64,000 nucleotides of DNA, from NCBI RefSeq assembly GCF_048320135.1, contig NZ_CP182947.1, positions 2,294,001-2,358,000 on the forward strand, in the 5' to 3' direction. Origin of the DNA: Ideonella_A sakaiensis_A (GTDB lineage Bacteria > Pseudomonadota > Gammaproteobacteria > Burkholderiales > Burkholderiaceae_C). The position numbers and the translations under genes are program-made. Under the pieces are notes generated by a model that searched no databases, was not told where the DNA came from, and was given only the letters and a program-made list of their open reading frames with translations. Every line of letters begins with the position of its first letter. The stretch's first letter is position 1. Shown here one piece after another: positions 23,924 through 34,568 of this stretch.

Positions 23924-26754
23924 TCAGTTTGCGCCGACCAGCCCCTCGGCCAGTTCGCCGCCGGCCATTGCCCGCACCGCGCAGAACTTGAACTCCGGGA
24001 TCTTGCCGAACGGATCGAGCTTCGGATTGGTCAGCCGGTTGATCGCCGCTTCGGCATAACAGAACGGCACGAACACGGTTCCGGGTGGCGAGCCTTCATC
24101 GGCGCGTGCATACAACACGACCTGGCCGCGGCGCGATTGCAGCGTGACGACCTCGCCGGGCAGGATGCCGAGCCGCTGCAGGTCCTGCGGATGCATCAGC
24201 GCGACCGGATCCGGCTCGATCGCGTCGAGCGCGGCGGAGCGCCGCGTCATGCTGCCGGTATGCCAATGCTCGAGCTGGCGGCCGGTGATCAGCACCAGCG
24301 GGTAGTCGGTATCGGGCTGCTCGTCGGCTCGGATGATGCCGGCCGGAACAAACCGCGCCTTGCCGGTCGGCGTCGGGAAGCGGTTGACGAACTCGACGCG
24401 GTCCCCCGGATCGCCTTCCTTCATGCACGGATAGGTCACCGCACCGTCGTGCTGCAGCCGTTGCCAGGTGATGCCGGCGATGCTCGGCATGCTGCGCCGC
24501 ATCTCGTCGAACACCTCGCCGACATCGGCATAGTTCCAGTCGAGGCCGATCCGTTGCGCCAACTGCTGGATGATCCACAGGTCCTGCCGCGCATCACCCG
24601 GCGGCTTGACCGCGGCCTGGCCGAGCTGCACCAGCCGGTCGGTATTCGTGAAGCTGCCGGTCTTTTCGGCAAATGCGCTGGCCGGCAACACGACATCGGC
24701 AAATGCCGCGGTTTCGGTCAGGAAGATGTCCTGCACGACCAGGTGGTCGAGTCTTGCCAATGCGGCACGTGCGTGGTTCGCATCCGGATCACTCATCGCC
24801 GGGTTTTCGCCCATGACATATAGGCCGCGCACCTCGCCGGCATAAGCCGCATCCATCACCTCGACAACGGTCAGGCCCGGCGTCGGATCGAGCGGCATGC
24901 CCCACAACTTCTCGAACTTCGCGCGCGCATCGGCGTTGTCGACACGCTGGTAGTCCGGGTACATCATCGGGATCAGCCCGGCATCACTCGCGCCCTGCAC
25001 ATTGTTCTGGCCACGCAGCGGATGCAGGCCGGTGCCCGGGCGGGCGATCTGGCCGGTCATCAGCGACAGCGCAATCAGGCAGCGCGCGTTGTCGGTGCCG
25101 TGCACGTGCTGGCTGACGCCCATGCCCCACAGGATCATCGACGCCTTCGATGTCGCATACAGCCGCGCGACTTCGCGGATCGTCGCCGCATCGATGCCGC
25201 AGACCGGCGCCATCTCCTCCGGCGAATAACGCGCCAGATTGGCCTTCAGCTCGTCGAAGCCGATCGTCCGCGCGGCGATGAAATCGGGCGCGGTCAGCCC
25301 TTCCTCGACGATCACGTGCATCATCGCGTTCAGCAAGGCGACGTCGGTATCGGGCTTGAATGCCAGGTGGCGCCACGCCAGCCGCGCCAGATCGCCGCGC
25401 CGCGGGTCGAGCACGATCAGCTTGGTGCCATTCTTCACCGCATTCTTGATGAAGCTCGACGCCACCGGATGGTTCACGCTCGGATTGGCGCCGATGATGA
25501 TCACGACCTCGGCAAATTCGACATCCCGCACCGGATTCGACACCGCGCCGGAGCCGATGCCTTCGAGCAGCGCGGATACCGACGACGCATGGCACAGCCG
25601 CGTGCAGTGGTCGACGTTGTTGCTGCGGAAACCGGTGCGCACCAGCTTCTGGAACAGGTAGGCCTCCTCGTTGCTGCCCTTGGCCGAGCCGAAGCCGACC
25701 AGCGCCTTCGGGCCGATCTCGTCGCGGATGCGCTTCAGGCCGTTGGCCGCGACATCGAGCGCCTCTTCCCAGGTCGCTTCACGGAAAACTTCGCGCCAGT
25801 TGTCGGCGTCGAGGATGATGTCCTCGGTCTTCGGCGCATCGGCGCGGCGGATCAATGGCGTCGTCAGCCGCTGCGGGTGGTGCGCATAGTCGAAGCCGTA
25901 GCGGCCCTTCACGCACAGCCGGCCATCGTTGGCCGGGCCGTCGCGGCCTTCGACGTGGATGATCTTGTCGTCCTTCACGTGGTACGTGACCTGGCAGCCG
26001 ACACCGCAGAACGGGCACAAGGAATCGACGACCTTGTCGGCGACCATGTCCGGCGCGACGACCGCAGCGCCGGCCGCATCGCGGCTGGCCTTCGGGATCA
26101 CCGACGACAAGGCGCCGGTCGGGCAGGCCTGCACACATTCGCCGCAGGCGACGCAGGTCGACTGGCCCATGACATCGCCCTGATCGAAAACGATCTGCGC
26201 ATGGGCGCCGCGGAAAGCCAGGCCGATCACATCGTTGACCTGCTCGTCGCGGCAGGCACGCAGGCAGCGCGTGCACTGGATGCAGGCATCCAGATTCACC
26301 GCAATCGCCGGATGCGACAAGTCCTGCGCCGGCTGCGCGCGTTCTGCAAAGCGTGGCGCGCCGACACCCATCACACCGGCCCAGCCGCTCAGTTCACCGA
26401 AATCACGCTCGCCGAGCTGCTCGCGCGGCATGTCGGACATCAACAGTTCGAGCACCAGTTTCTGCGACGCGACCGCGCGCTCGCTGCTGCTCTTGACGTT
26501 CATGCCGGCGCTCGGCGCACGGCAGCACGAGGCGGCAAGCACCCGCTCGCCATCGACCTCGACCATGCAGCTGCGGCAGTTGCCGACCGGCTCGAGGCCG
26601 TCCTTGTAGCAAAGGTGCGGGATCTTCACGCCTTCGCGCTTCGCGACCTGCAGGATGGTTTCGCCGGGGATCGCGCTGACCGGTTTGCCGTCGAGGTGGA
26701 ATTCGATCGTCTGCACGGTCGCTGCCGTGCGGTTCGGTTTGTCGAGTACAGCGC

Positions 26755-26758
<4 letters not shown>
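23924..26758 (-). CDS. fdsA: NAD-dependent formate dehydrogenase, molybdenum subunit alpha
   Basis: 944 residues, cytoplasmic; catalyses formate + NAD to CO2 + NADH as part of FdsABG. N-terminal [2Fe-2S] domain (IPHLCYKDGLEPVGNCRSCMVEV ... AASC), then two ferredoxin [4Fe-4S] motifs (CIQCTRCLRAC, CVACGECVQACPTGAL), then the molybdopterin-guanine-dinucleotide domain starting CPFCGVGC. The active-site molybdenum ligand is cysteine followed by histidine in CTRLCHASS, not selenocysteine. The start overlaps the stop of the upstream fused gene in ATGA, so translation is coupled. No fdsC (fdhD-like) or fdsD follows; rlpA comes next. Confidence 0.96.
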
Positions 26759-28527
<1,769 letters not shown>

Positions 28528-28611
28528 GGCCGCGAGCGTAGACAGCCGGCGTCGATTGGTTATGCTCGGCGCTTCATATCTGCCCAGCAGCTGACGCGCC
28601 CGGGACTTCCC

Positions 28612-29688
28612 ATGCTGCACATCCGCATTCGCCCGCAATGGCAACTCGGCCCCGGCGGCCCCGACGAGGAAACCCGGGCCGTCGACAGCAGCGCTTTGCT
28701 GGCCCTGCTGACCGCGGTGCAGGAAACCGGCTCGCTGGCACAGGCCGCGCGCAGCCTCGGCAGTTCCTACCGACATGCCTGGGGCCAGGTGCAGCGCGCG
28801 CAATCGGCATTCGGCCAGCCGCTGATCGAAGGCGGCCGCGGCCGCAACTCCAGCCTGACGCCACTGGCGCAGAAACTGATCTGGGCCGACAAGCGTGTTG
28901 CCGCGCGGCTGTCGCCGCTGCTCGATTCGCTGGCATCGGAGCTGGAAGGCGAGCTGGCACGCGACAGCAGCCGGCTGCAGGCGTTGCGCCTGTATGCCAG
29001 CCACGGCTTTGCGGTCGCTGCGCTGGTCGAGCGGCTGGAGGCGCTCGCGCTGCCGGTCGAAGTGCGCTACCGCAACAGCCTCGAATCGGTCGCCGCGTTG
29101 TCGCGCGGCGAGTGCGACCTGGCCGGCTTTCATGTGCCGATCGGCGAATTTGCCGACGCGGCGGCGCAGCGTTACCGGCCGCTGCTGAATGCGAAGGCGC
29201 ACCGGCTGGTTCACCTCGCGGTGCGCCGGCAGGGGCTGATCGTCGCGATGGGCAATCCGAAGCGCATCAGCGGTCTGGCCGACCTCGGCCGCCCGGAGGT
29301 GCGTTTTGTCAATCGGCCGCAGGGATCCGGCACCCGCGCATTGACCGAACTGCTGCTGCACAAGGCCGGCCTCGAACCGCGCCGGCTGAACGGCTGGGAC
29401 GATACCGAGATCACCCACTCGGCAGTCGCCGCCTTCATCGCCAGCGGCATGGCCGATGCCGGCATCGGCGTGCAGACCGCAGCCCAGCGTTTCGGGCTGC
29501 CCTTCATTCCGCTGCTGCGCGAGCGTTATTACTTCGCGGTGCCGGCGGTGGCGCTGAACGAGGAGCCTGTCGCGAGCGCGCTGCGCATCATCGGCGCGCC
29601 GGCACTGCGCTCACGGATTGCGGCGCTGGTCGGTTACGAAGCGGGGGAAACGGGGAAGCTGCTAACGCTGGGCGAAGCCTTCGATTGA
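28612..29688 (+). CDS. fdsR: FdsR-like regulator: ModE-type HTH plus periplasmic-binding-like domain
   Basis: 358 residues. The N-terminal winged helix (LLALLTAVQETGSLAQAARSLGSSYRHAWGQVQRAQSAFGQPLIEGGRG) is of the ModE/LysR-like type. The C-terminal half is a periplasmic-binding-type domain (LRLYASHGFAVAALV, VEVRYRNSLESVAALSRGECDLAGFHVP, VRFVNRPQGSGTRALTELLLHKAG, IASGMADAGIGVQTAAQRFGLPFIPL). This architecture next to fds genes is known as FdsR in Cupriavidus, where it controls the operon. By position and architecture it should regulate fdsGB-A, with formate or molybdopterin-related ligand as candidate effector (inference). Confidence 0.83.
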   Translation: MLHIRIRPQWQLGPGGPDEETRAVDSSALLALLTAVQETGSLAQAARSLGSSYRHAWGQVQRAQSAFGQPLIEGGRGRNSSLTPLAQKLIWADKRVAARLSPLLDSLASELEGELARDSSRLQALRLYASHGFAVAALVERLEALALPVEVRYRNSLESVAALSRGECDLAGFHVPIGEFADAAAQRYRPLLNAKAHRLVHLAVRRQGLIVAMGNPKRISGLADLGRPEVRFVNRPQGSGTRALTELLLHKAGLEPRRLNGWDDTEITHSAVAAFIASGMADAGIGVQTAAQRFGLPFIPLLRERYYFAVPAVALNEEPVASALRIIGAPALRSRIAALVGYEAGETGKLLTLGEAFD

Positions 29689-29730
29689 GGGCGTCGATCC
29701 TTCGTCGGGCATCGCGCGAATGCGGGATGC

Positions 29731-29805
29731 TGGTGCGACCGGCAGGAATCGAACCTGCGCCTAAGCCTTCGGAGGGCCCAATGATATCCACTTCACCACG
29801 GTCGC
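29731..29805 (-). tRNA. tRNA-Arg (anticodon CCG)
   Basis: Folded by eye from the minus strand: acceptor GCGACCG pairs with CGGTCGC, D-arm GTGA/TCAT, anticodon stem GGGCC/GGCTT with loop CTCCGAA (anticodon CCG), T-arm GCAGG-TTCGATT-CCTGC, discriminator A, and an encoded CCA end (TGG at 29731). Length 75. It decodes CGG arginine codons. It lies between fdsR and the cytochrome gene. Confidence 0.95.
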
Positions 29806-29818
29806 CGCGTAGCACGAC

Positions 29819-29824
29819 ATTCTA
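29819..29824 (-). promoter_or_regulatory. -10 box TAGAAT of the tRNA-Arg gene
   Basis: Minus-strand TAGAAT ends 13 bp before the tRNA 5' end, a suitable place for transcription start about 7 nt upstream of the mature tRNA. The -35 region (around CATCGTGA) is poor. Confidence 0.55.
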
Positions 29825-29912
29825 GCCTGCCGGGCCCGGTCACGATGCCGGCCCGCGGTATCGGCGCGACAGCACAGCCGGCGCACCGAGGGTTTTGCAG
29901 TATGCCCACACC

Positions 29913-29918
29913 TATAAT
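29913..29918 (+). promoter_or_regulatory. -10 box TATAAT upstream of the dihaem cytochrome gene
   Basis: A consensus TATAAT, the best in the window, lies 128 nt before the ATG at 30047. A G/T-rich stretch about 17 bp upstream (GGGTTTTGC) is the only -35 candidate. The remaining approximately 120-nt leader up to the gene shows no structure I recognise. Confidence 0.55.
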
Positions 29919-30046
29919 GCGGGGTTTGACATCATTCGGCACGGTCGGGCGAGGGGCGCCCGGGTTGTATCGGTGGCGTCGCCTGTCGTCGCGGCCATCG
30001 GGCTGGTCGGCAAACACCGCAGTCATTCAAAAGCTTCGAGGATTTC

Positions 30047-30931
30047 ATGAGCGACGCCCATTCCCACCACGACGACAGCAGCCCGCACGAAGGTCCGATC
30101 AAGACGCCCAAGCAGCTGATCATTGCGGTGTTTTTCTCGTTCCTGATTCCGATCATCGCGATCATCCTGCTCGCCACCTACGTCACCGCCGACAAGCGGC
30201 CGGCGGCCGGCAGCGACGGCATGGGCGCCGAGGCGGTGGCCCAGCGCATCCAGCCGGTCGGCCGGGTCGTCGTGAAGGACCCGACCGATCTCGCGTCGAT
30301 GAAAACCGGTGAGCAGGTATATGCCGCGCAATGTGCGGCCTGCCACACCGCTGGCGTTGCCGGCGCGCCGAAGCTTGGCGATCAGTCGGCCTGGGCGGCG
30401 CGGATCGCAACCGGCTACGAGGCGCTGCTGACGGCGGCGCTGAAGGGCAAAGGCGCGATGGCAGCGCAAGGCGGCGGCGACCACAGCGACCTCGAGATCG
30501 GCCGTGCCGTCGTCTACATGGCGAACAAGGCTGGCGCCAATTTTGCCGATCCGAAACCGCCCACCGCAACCACCGCAGCCGCGCCGGCTGCTGCAGAAAC
30601 GACTGCACCGGCCACCGCCGCGGCACCGGCCGCACCGGCGACCCCGGCACCGACTGCCGCGCCGGCCGCCGCCGAGACGAAGACTGCAGCTGCCGCGGCG
30701 CCGCCTCCGCTGTACGGTCAGGTCTGCGCCGCCTGTCACGTGGCCGGGGTCGCCGGCGCGCCGAAACTCGGCGACAAGGCGGCATGGGCGCCGCGTCTGG
30801 CCGCCGGCATCGATGGCCTGACCGCCAGCGTGATCAAGGGCAAGGGCGCGATGCCGCCGCGCGGCGGATCCACCGCCACCGATGCAGAGATCAAGAGCCT
30901 CGTCGAATACATGGTCAGTACCGTCAAATAA
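30047..30931 (+). CDS. membrane-anchored dihaem cytochrome c (cytochrome c5-like)
   Basis: 294 residues. One N-terminal membrane anchor (residues about 25-47, LIIAVFFSFLIPIIAIILLATYV) follows a His-rich cytoplasmic start. Two class I cytochrome domains each have a CAACH haem site (AAQCAACHTAGVAGAPKLGDQSAW and GQVCAACHVAGVAGAPKLGDKAAW) and a later Met ligand (GKGAMAAQGG, GKGAMPPRGG). The domains are near-duplicates joined by an Ala/Pro/Thr-rich flexible linker of about 50 residues. It probably carries electrons at the periplasmic face of the membrane. No oxidase or reductase subunit is adjacent. GAGGATTTC before the ATG gives a weak Shine-Dalgarno. Confidence 0.93.
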   Translation: MSDAHSHHDDSSPHEGPIKTPKQLIIAVFFSFLIPIIAIILLATYVTADKRPAAGSDGMGAEAVAQRIQPVGRVVVKDPTDLASMKTGEQVYAAQCAACHTAGVAGAPKLGDQSAWAARIATGYEALLTAALKGKGAMAAQGGGDHSDLEIGRAVVYMANKAGANFADPKPPTATTAAAPAAAETTAPATAAAPAAPATPAPTAAPAAAETKTAAAAAPPPLYGQVCAACHVAGVAGAPKLGDKAAWAPRLAAGIDGLTASVIKGKGAMPPRGGSTATDAEIKSLVEYMVSTVK

Positions 30932-30951
30932 GACGGCGCCTTGCACTCACC

Positions 30952-30978
30952 GAGCCGGCTTCCGCCGGCTCTTTTTTT
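30952..30978 (+). terminator. rho-independent terminator of the cytochrome gene
   Basis: GAGCCGGC-TTCC-GCCGGCTC, an 8-bp perfect stem with a tetraloop, is followed directly by seven T residues, 20 nt after the stop. It lies between this gene and the convergent gene ending at 30986. Confidence 0.93.
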
Positions 30979-30985
30979 GCCTGCT

Positions 30986-31528
30986 TCAGCCGCGCGGTGC
31001 GGCGGCAAGCGGGCTGACGACGAAGCCTTGCTGCCGCGGCAGCTGCGCGGCCACGACATCGGCCGTTTTCCAGCGCCCGGCCTCGATCTGCTCGGCGGCG
31101 AGGTTCATGTCGAGGCTGTGCACCAGTCCGCAGCCGAGGTCGGTGACAAGAAACAGCCGGCCATTTTCGTCGAGCAGCGCTTCGCGGTAGCGGGCCTGAC
31201 TGCCGGTATGGCTGGTGATCGACACCGCGCCATCCGGCGCCGCGGCCAGCCGCCAGACAAACGGAGCAGCCTCGAGTTCGACATAAACCCGTTGCGGGCC
31301 GTTCTGGAAAAACCAAGCGCCGTCGTCATCGGCCGCGTAGTTGCGCTCGATGAACTCGCGCAGCTTGGCGTGTTCGATCCGGCTGCCCTTGGCCTGCGGA
31401 AACGGACCGGCCGCTTGTACCTGGTCGTCGCGCAGATACCAGTCGCCGCGCGCATCAAGCGCGAGCCAGCCTCGGCAATGCGGAACATTCGGCCATTTCT
31501 GCAACGCGGCCTTGACGATATCGTCCAT
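30986..31528 (-). CDS. conserved hypothetical protein (PNVPHCRGWLALD family)
   Basis: 180 residues. The N terminus KWPNVPHCRGWLALDARGDWYLRD, followed by RIEHAKLREFIERNYAADDDGAWFFQNGPQRVYVELEAAPFVWRL, is characteristic of a small betaproteobacterial family that I believe is catalogued as DUF2946, though I am not certain of the number. There are no membrane segments or catalytic motifs. Function unknown. The ATG at 31528 has AGGAG 7 nt upstream and is preferred over one six codons earlier. It lies 46 bp downstream of the YheT-type hydrolase gene on the same strand. Confidence 0.7.
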   Translation of the reverse strand: MDDIVKAALQKWPNVPHCRGWLALDARGDWYLRDDQVQAAGPFPQAKGSRIEHAKLREFIERNYAADDDGAWFFQNGPQRVYVELEAAPFVWRLAAAPDGAVSITSHTGSQARYREALLDENGRLFLVTDLGCGLVHSLDMNLAAEQIEAGRWKTADVVAAQLPRQQGFVVSPLAAAPRG

Positions 31529-31574
31529 CTGCAAACTCCTGTGCACGACGCGAACAGCCGCGGTCGACAGCGAA

Positions 31575-32585
31575 TCAGCCCAGATCGGGCGCGGCCAGCC
31601 AGGCCATCACCTGCTGCGGCATCGTCAGCAGATGGCCGGGCGGCGGGCCGGCCGGAAAACCGACATGGCCGCCTTCGGCAGGCTGCCACAGGCGGACATG
31701 ATCGCCGACTTCATCGGCGCGCGGCAATGACCGCGCCGGCACGAAGGGATCGTTCAGCGCATTCAGCAGCAGTGCCGGTATCCGGATGTCGCGCAGATGC
31801 GGCTTCGACGAGCCGCGCGACCAGTAGTCGTCGACGCCGCGAAAGCCGTGCAGCGGCGCGGTGAAGACATCGTCGAACTGGTACAGGTCGCGCGCCGCGA
31901 GCAGCCGCTCGCGGTCGAACAACCCCGGATGCTGGGCCAGTTTCGCAAGCGCCTTCGGCACCATGCTGCGCAGAAACATCCGCGTATAGACCTGCCGGTT
32001 GAATCCGCGGCCGATCGCATGACCGCCGGCTGCGAGGTCGACCGGCGACGAGACCGCGGCAACCGCCTGCACGGTGGCTGCGGCCGACTGGCCAGCCTCC
32101 TCGGCCCAGCGCAGCAGCGCATTGCCGCCGAGCGAGACACCAACCGCGCGCATCGGTCCGCGGCTGGCGGGATGGGCCCGCCGCAGGCGGTCGAGGATCC
32201 AGCCGATTTCCTCGTAGTCGCCCGAGTGGTAGGCGCGCGGCGCGTGGTTCAGTTCGCCGGAGCAGCCGCGGAAATGCGGCACGACAAAATCCCAGCCACA
32301 ATGCGCGGCATGCGCGGCAAAGGCCTGCGCATAGGGGCTTGCCGACGAGCCTTCGAGGCCGTGAAACAGCACCAGCAGGCAATGCTCGCCGGCAGGCGCG
32401 GCCGCAGGCTGGCGCTGCCAGTCGACATCGATGAAGTCGCCATCCGGGCTGGTCCAGCGCTCGCGCTGGAATGCCGCCGGCCTGCCGATGTGGCGGCGCG
32501 AGAACAGTGCCGGCCAGACGGTCTGCAGATTGCCGCCCCAGCTGCCCGATCCGGCCAACCAACGCGGCGCCTGGAATGCCTCCAT
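31575..32585 (-). CDS. YheT-family alpha/beta hydrolase
   Basis: 336 residues of the YheT/EstE-like group. The N terminus GGNLQTVWPALFSRR and oxyanion region LLVLFHGLEGSSASPYAQ are typical, as is VVPHFRGCSGELNHAPRAYHSGDYEEIGWIL. The catalytic triad is Ser in GVSLGGNAL, Asp in NALNDPFVP and His in EGGHVGFP. Members hydrolyse short-chain esters; the physiological role is unclear. It begins 8 nt after the stop of the NTF2-like gene, so the two are co-transcribed. Confidence 0.9.
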   Translation of the reverse strand: MEAFQAPRWLAGSGSWGGNLQTVWPALFSRRHIGRPAAFQRERWTSPDGDFIDVDWQRQPAAAPAGEHCLLVLFHGLEGSSASPYAQAFAAHAAHCGWDFVVPHFRGCSGELNHAPRAYHSGDYEEIGWILDRLRRAHPASRGPMRAVGVSLGGNALLRWAEEAGQSAAATVQAVAAVSSPVDLAAGGHAIGRGFNRQVYTRMFLRSMVPKALAKLAQHPGLFDRERLLAARDLYQFDDVFTAPLHGFRGVDDYWSRGSSKPHLRDIRIPALLLNALNDPFVPARSLPRADEVGDHVRLWQPAEGGHVGFPAGPPPGHLLTMPQQVMAWLAAPDLG

Positions 32586-32593
32586 CCCTGCGA

Positions 32594-33040
32594 TCAGTGC
32601 AGCACCGACGCGACCCCTGCATCGGCAACGTCGCGCGCGGAACCGGGGCTCGCATGGTGGGCCACCATCCGCCAGCCGAGGCCGGTCTTGATATAGACAT
32701 TGGTTGCCAGCACCCAGGCGGTCTGCGGCCCGTCACTGCCGGCAACGCGGACCGCCTCGACGACGCTGTGCACCGCGGTCGAGTGGGTGCGCACGCGGCG
32801 CACCTGCTGCGGCTGGACGTCGATCACGCCGTTCGCGAACATGCCGTCGAAGCTGGCGCGGATCGCCAATGCGCCGACCAGCCGCGGGCCGCCCGGATGG
32901 ACGCAGCTGATCTCTTCCTCGTCGGCCCAGATCGACATCAGCCGCTCGATGTCGCCATGTCGCAGCGCGTCGTAGAACTGCTGCTCCATCTCGTCGGGCG
33001 ACGCCAGATGGGCGACCGATGGCTTGGTCGTGGCAGTCAT
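32594..33040 (-). CDS. NTF2/SnoaL-like protein (DUF4440-type)
   Basis: 148 residues forming a single alpha+beta cone fold: DEMEQQFYDALRHGDIERLMSIWADEEEISCVHPGGPRLVGALAIRASFDGMF, with a C-terminal TNVYIKTGLGWRMVAHHAS. This pattern (W-x-D-x4-CVHPGG and RMVAHHAS) is common to a proteobacterial group annotated as nuclear transport factor 2 family; the biochemical role is unknown. A TACAAT box at 33108-33103 (minus) may be its promoter. Divergent from the ECF sigma factor gene. Confidence 0.82.
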   Translation of the reverse strand: MTATTKPSVAHLASPDEMEQQFYDALRHGDIERLMSIWADEEEISCVHPGGPRLVGALAIRASFDGMFANGVIDVQPQQVRRVRTHSTAVHSVVEAVRVAGSDGPQTAWVLATNVYIKTGLGWRMVAHHASPGSARDVADAGVASVLH

Positions 33041-33102
33041 CGCGTCGGGCCGGCGGATCCGCCGGTAGTGGGAGGAGCAGGCGGCATCGGCATCGTGCGC
33101 CG

Positions 33103-33130
33103 ATTGTACGGAGGCCGCCGACCCTAGAAT
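33103..33130. promoter_or_regulatory. divergent promoter region between the NTF2-like gene and the ECF sigma gene
   Basis: Minus-strand TACAAT (33108-33103) points to the NTF2-like gene. Plus-strand TAGAAT (33125-33130) ends 7 nt before the sigma-factor ATG at 33138, with no Shine-Dalgarno between, so a leaderless sigma mRNA is likely. Confidence 0.5.
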
Positions 33131-33137
33131 CCGGCCG

Positions 33138-33758
33138 ATGGCTAGCCCTCGCACCGAATGGTCCACCCGCAGCGAAGAGCTTGCACAGCTGCTGGCACGA
33201 GCCGGCCTCGGCGACCGCGCCGCCTTCGCGACGCTGTACCAGCGCAGCAGTGCGCATCTGTTTGCGGTGATCCTGCGTATCAACCGGGACAAGGCCCAGG
33301 CCGAGGACATCTTGCAAGAGGTATTCGTCAACGTCTGGCGCGCCGCTGCGGGCTTCGATTCGGCGCAAAGCCAGCCGATGACCTGGCTGACCAGCATCGC
33401 CCGCAACCGGGCGATCGACAGCCTGCGCCGCACCCAGACCCAACCGCAGCTGCACAGCAGCCACCGCGGGCCAGACGACGAGGAACACGATGTGTACGAG
33501 ACCACGGCCGACGACTCCCCGGGACCGCTCGATTTGCTGAATCGATCGGCGCTCGCGCGTGGCCTCGAGCGCTGCCTGGAAGGGCTCGCCGCGCCGCAGC
33601 GGCAGAGCCTCGCGCTGGCCTATTTCGACGGCTTGAGCCACGGCGAGATCGCCGCGCGGATGGCGCAGCCGCTCGGCACCGTGAAAAGCTGGGTACGCCG
33701 CGGCCTGCAGGCGCTGAAACCCTGTCTCGACGATGCCGGTTTCGGACGCGAGGACTGA
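33138..33758 (+). CDS. ECF RNA polymerase sigma factor (SigK-like)
   Basis: 206 residues. Region 2 (FATLYQRSSAHLFAVILRINRDKAQAEDILQEVFVNVWRAAAGFDSAQSQPMTWLTSIARNRAIDSLRR) and region 4 (GLERCLEGLAAPQRQSLALAYFDGLSHGEIAARMAQPLGTVKSWVRRGLQALKPCL) are complete, separated by a short acidic linker. Only sigma-2 and sigma-4 are present, which defines the ECF group. The gene precedes an anti-sigma gene by 3 nt, the usual sigma/anti-sigma arrangement of the SigK/RskA type, which responds to envelope or oxidative stress in other species. Confidence 0.93.
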   Translation: MASPRTEWSTRSEELAQLLARAGLGDRAAFATLYQRSSAHLFAVILRINRDKAQAEDILQEVFVNVWRAAAGFDSAQSQPMTWLTSIARNRAIDSLRRTQTQPQLHSSHRGPDDEEHDVYETTADDSPGPLDLLNRSALARGLERCLEGLAAPQRQSLALAYFDGLSHGEIAARMAQPLGTVKSWVRRGLQALKPCLDDAGFGRED

Positions 33759-33761
33759 GCG

Positions 33762-34472
33762 ATGGACTACAGCCGCCCCGACCTCGCCGACCGCCTCGCC
33801 GCCGACTATGTGTCGGGCACGTTGCGCGGCGCAGCGCGGCGCCGCCTCGAACGCCTGCTGCCAGCGCACCCGGCGCTGCGCGAGGCGGTGCATGCGTGGC
33901 AGGACCGGCTGGCGCCGCTGACCGCGTCGATCGAGCCGCGCGACCCGCCGCCAGCGGTATGGCATGGCATCGAGAGCCGGCTCGGCTTCAGCACGGAGCG
34001 CGCCGCGCCGGCGCGGCGCTCCGGCTGGTGGCAGCGGCTTGCGTTCTGGCGCGGCATGACGGCCTTCGCCAGCGTCGCCGCGCTCAGCGCGATGCTGTTG
34101 CTGGCGCAACCGGGCAGCGTCGAGCCACCGATCATCGTCGTGCTGAATGCGACCGGCGCGCCGGCGGCCGACGGCGCGGTCGTCCCGGCAAGTTTTGTCG
34201 CCAGCATCAGCGGTGATGGCCGCGCGGTGGTGACGAGGCCGTTGACCGACGTCGCGCTGCAGGCCGACCGCGCACTCGAACTGTGGGCGGTGCCGCCGGA
34301 AGGCGCGCCGCGCTCGCTCGGCCTGATCAATGCAAAGGCGGCGACCGTGGTCCGCCGCGAGCGCCTGCTCGACGGCACGGCAGCGCTCGCCGTCAGCCTC
34401 GAGCCGCCGGGCGGATCGCCGACCGGCGCACCGACCGGGCCGGTGCTTTACGTCGGCAAACTCGGCACCTGA
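33762..34472 (+). CDS. anti-sigma factor, RskA family
   Basis: 236 residues. The cytoplasmic N terminus (RPDLADRLAADYVSGTLRGAARRRLERLLPAHPALREAVHAWQDRLAPL) matches the sigma-binding anti-sigma domain of RskA/RsgI-type proteins. One transmembrane helix (FASVAALSAMLLLAQ, about 104-118) is followed by a periplasmic RskA C-terminal domain (LELWAVPPEGAPRSLGLIN). It should hold the ECF sigma factor at the membrane until proteolysis. No zinc-binding HxxxCxxC motif is present. 3 nt separate it from the sigma gene. Confidence 0.9.
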   Translation: MDYSRPDLADRLAADYVSGTLRGAARRRLERLLPAHPALREAVHAWQDRLAPLTASIEPRDPPPAVWHGIESRLGFSTERAAPARRSGWWQRLAFWRGMTAFASVAALSAMLLLAQPGSVEPPIIVVLNATGAPAADGAVVPASFVASISGDGRAVVTRPLTDVALQADRALELWAVPPEGAPRSLGLINAKAATVVRRERLLDGTAALAVSLEPPGGSPTGAPTGPVLYVGKLGT

Positions 34473-34568
34473 AAAGCGCAGCAACGGGCCTGCCTGCGCA
34501 GCAGTTCCGGCTCACGGCCGTGGCGGGTTACGCTACGCAGGCCCTTCCGACGCCGGAAACACACTGCA

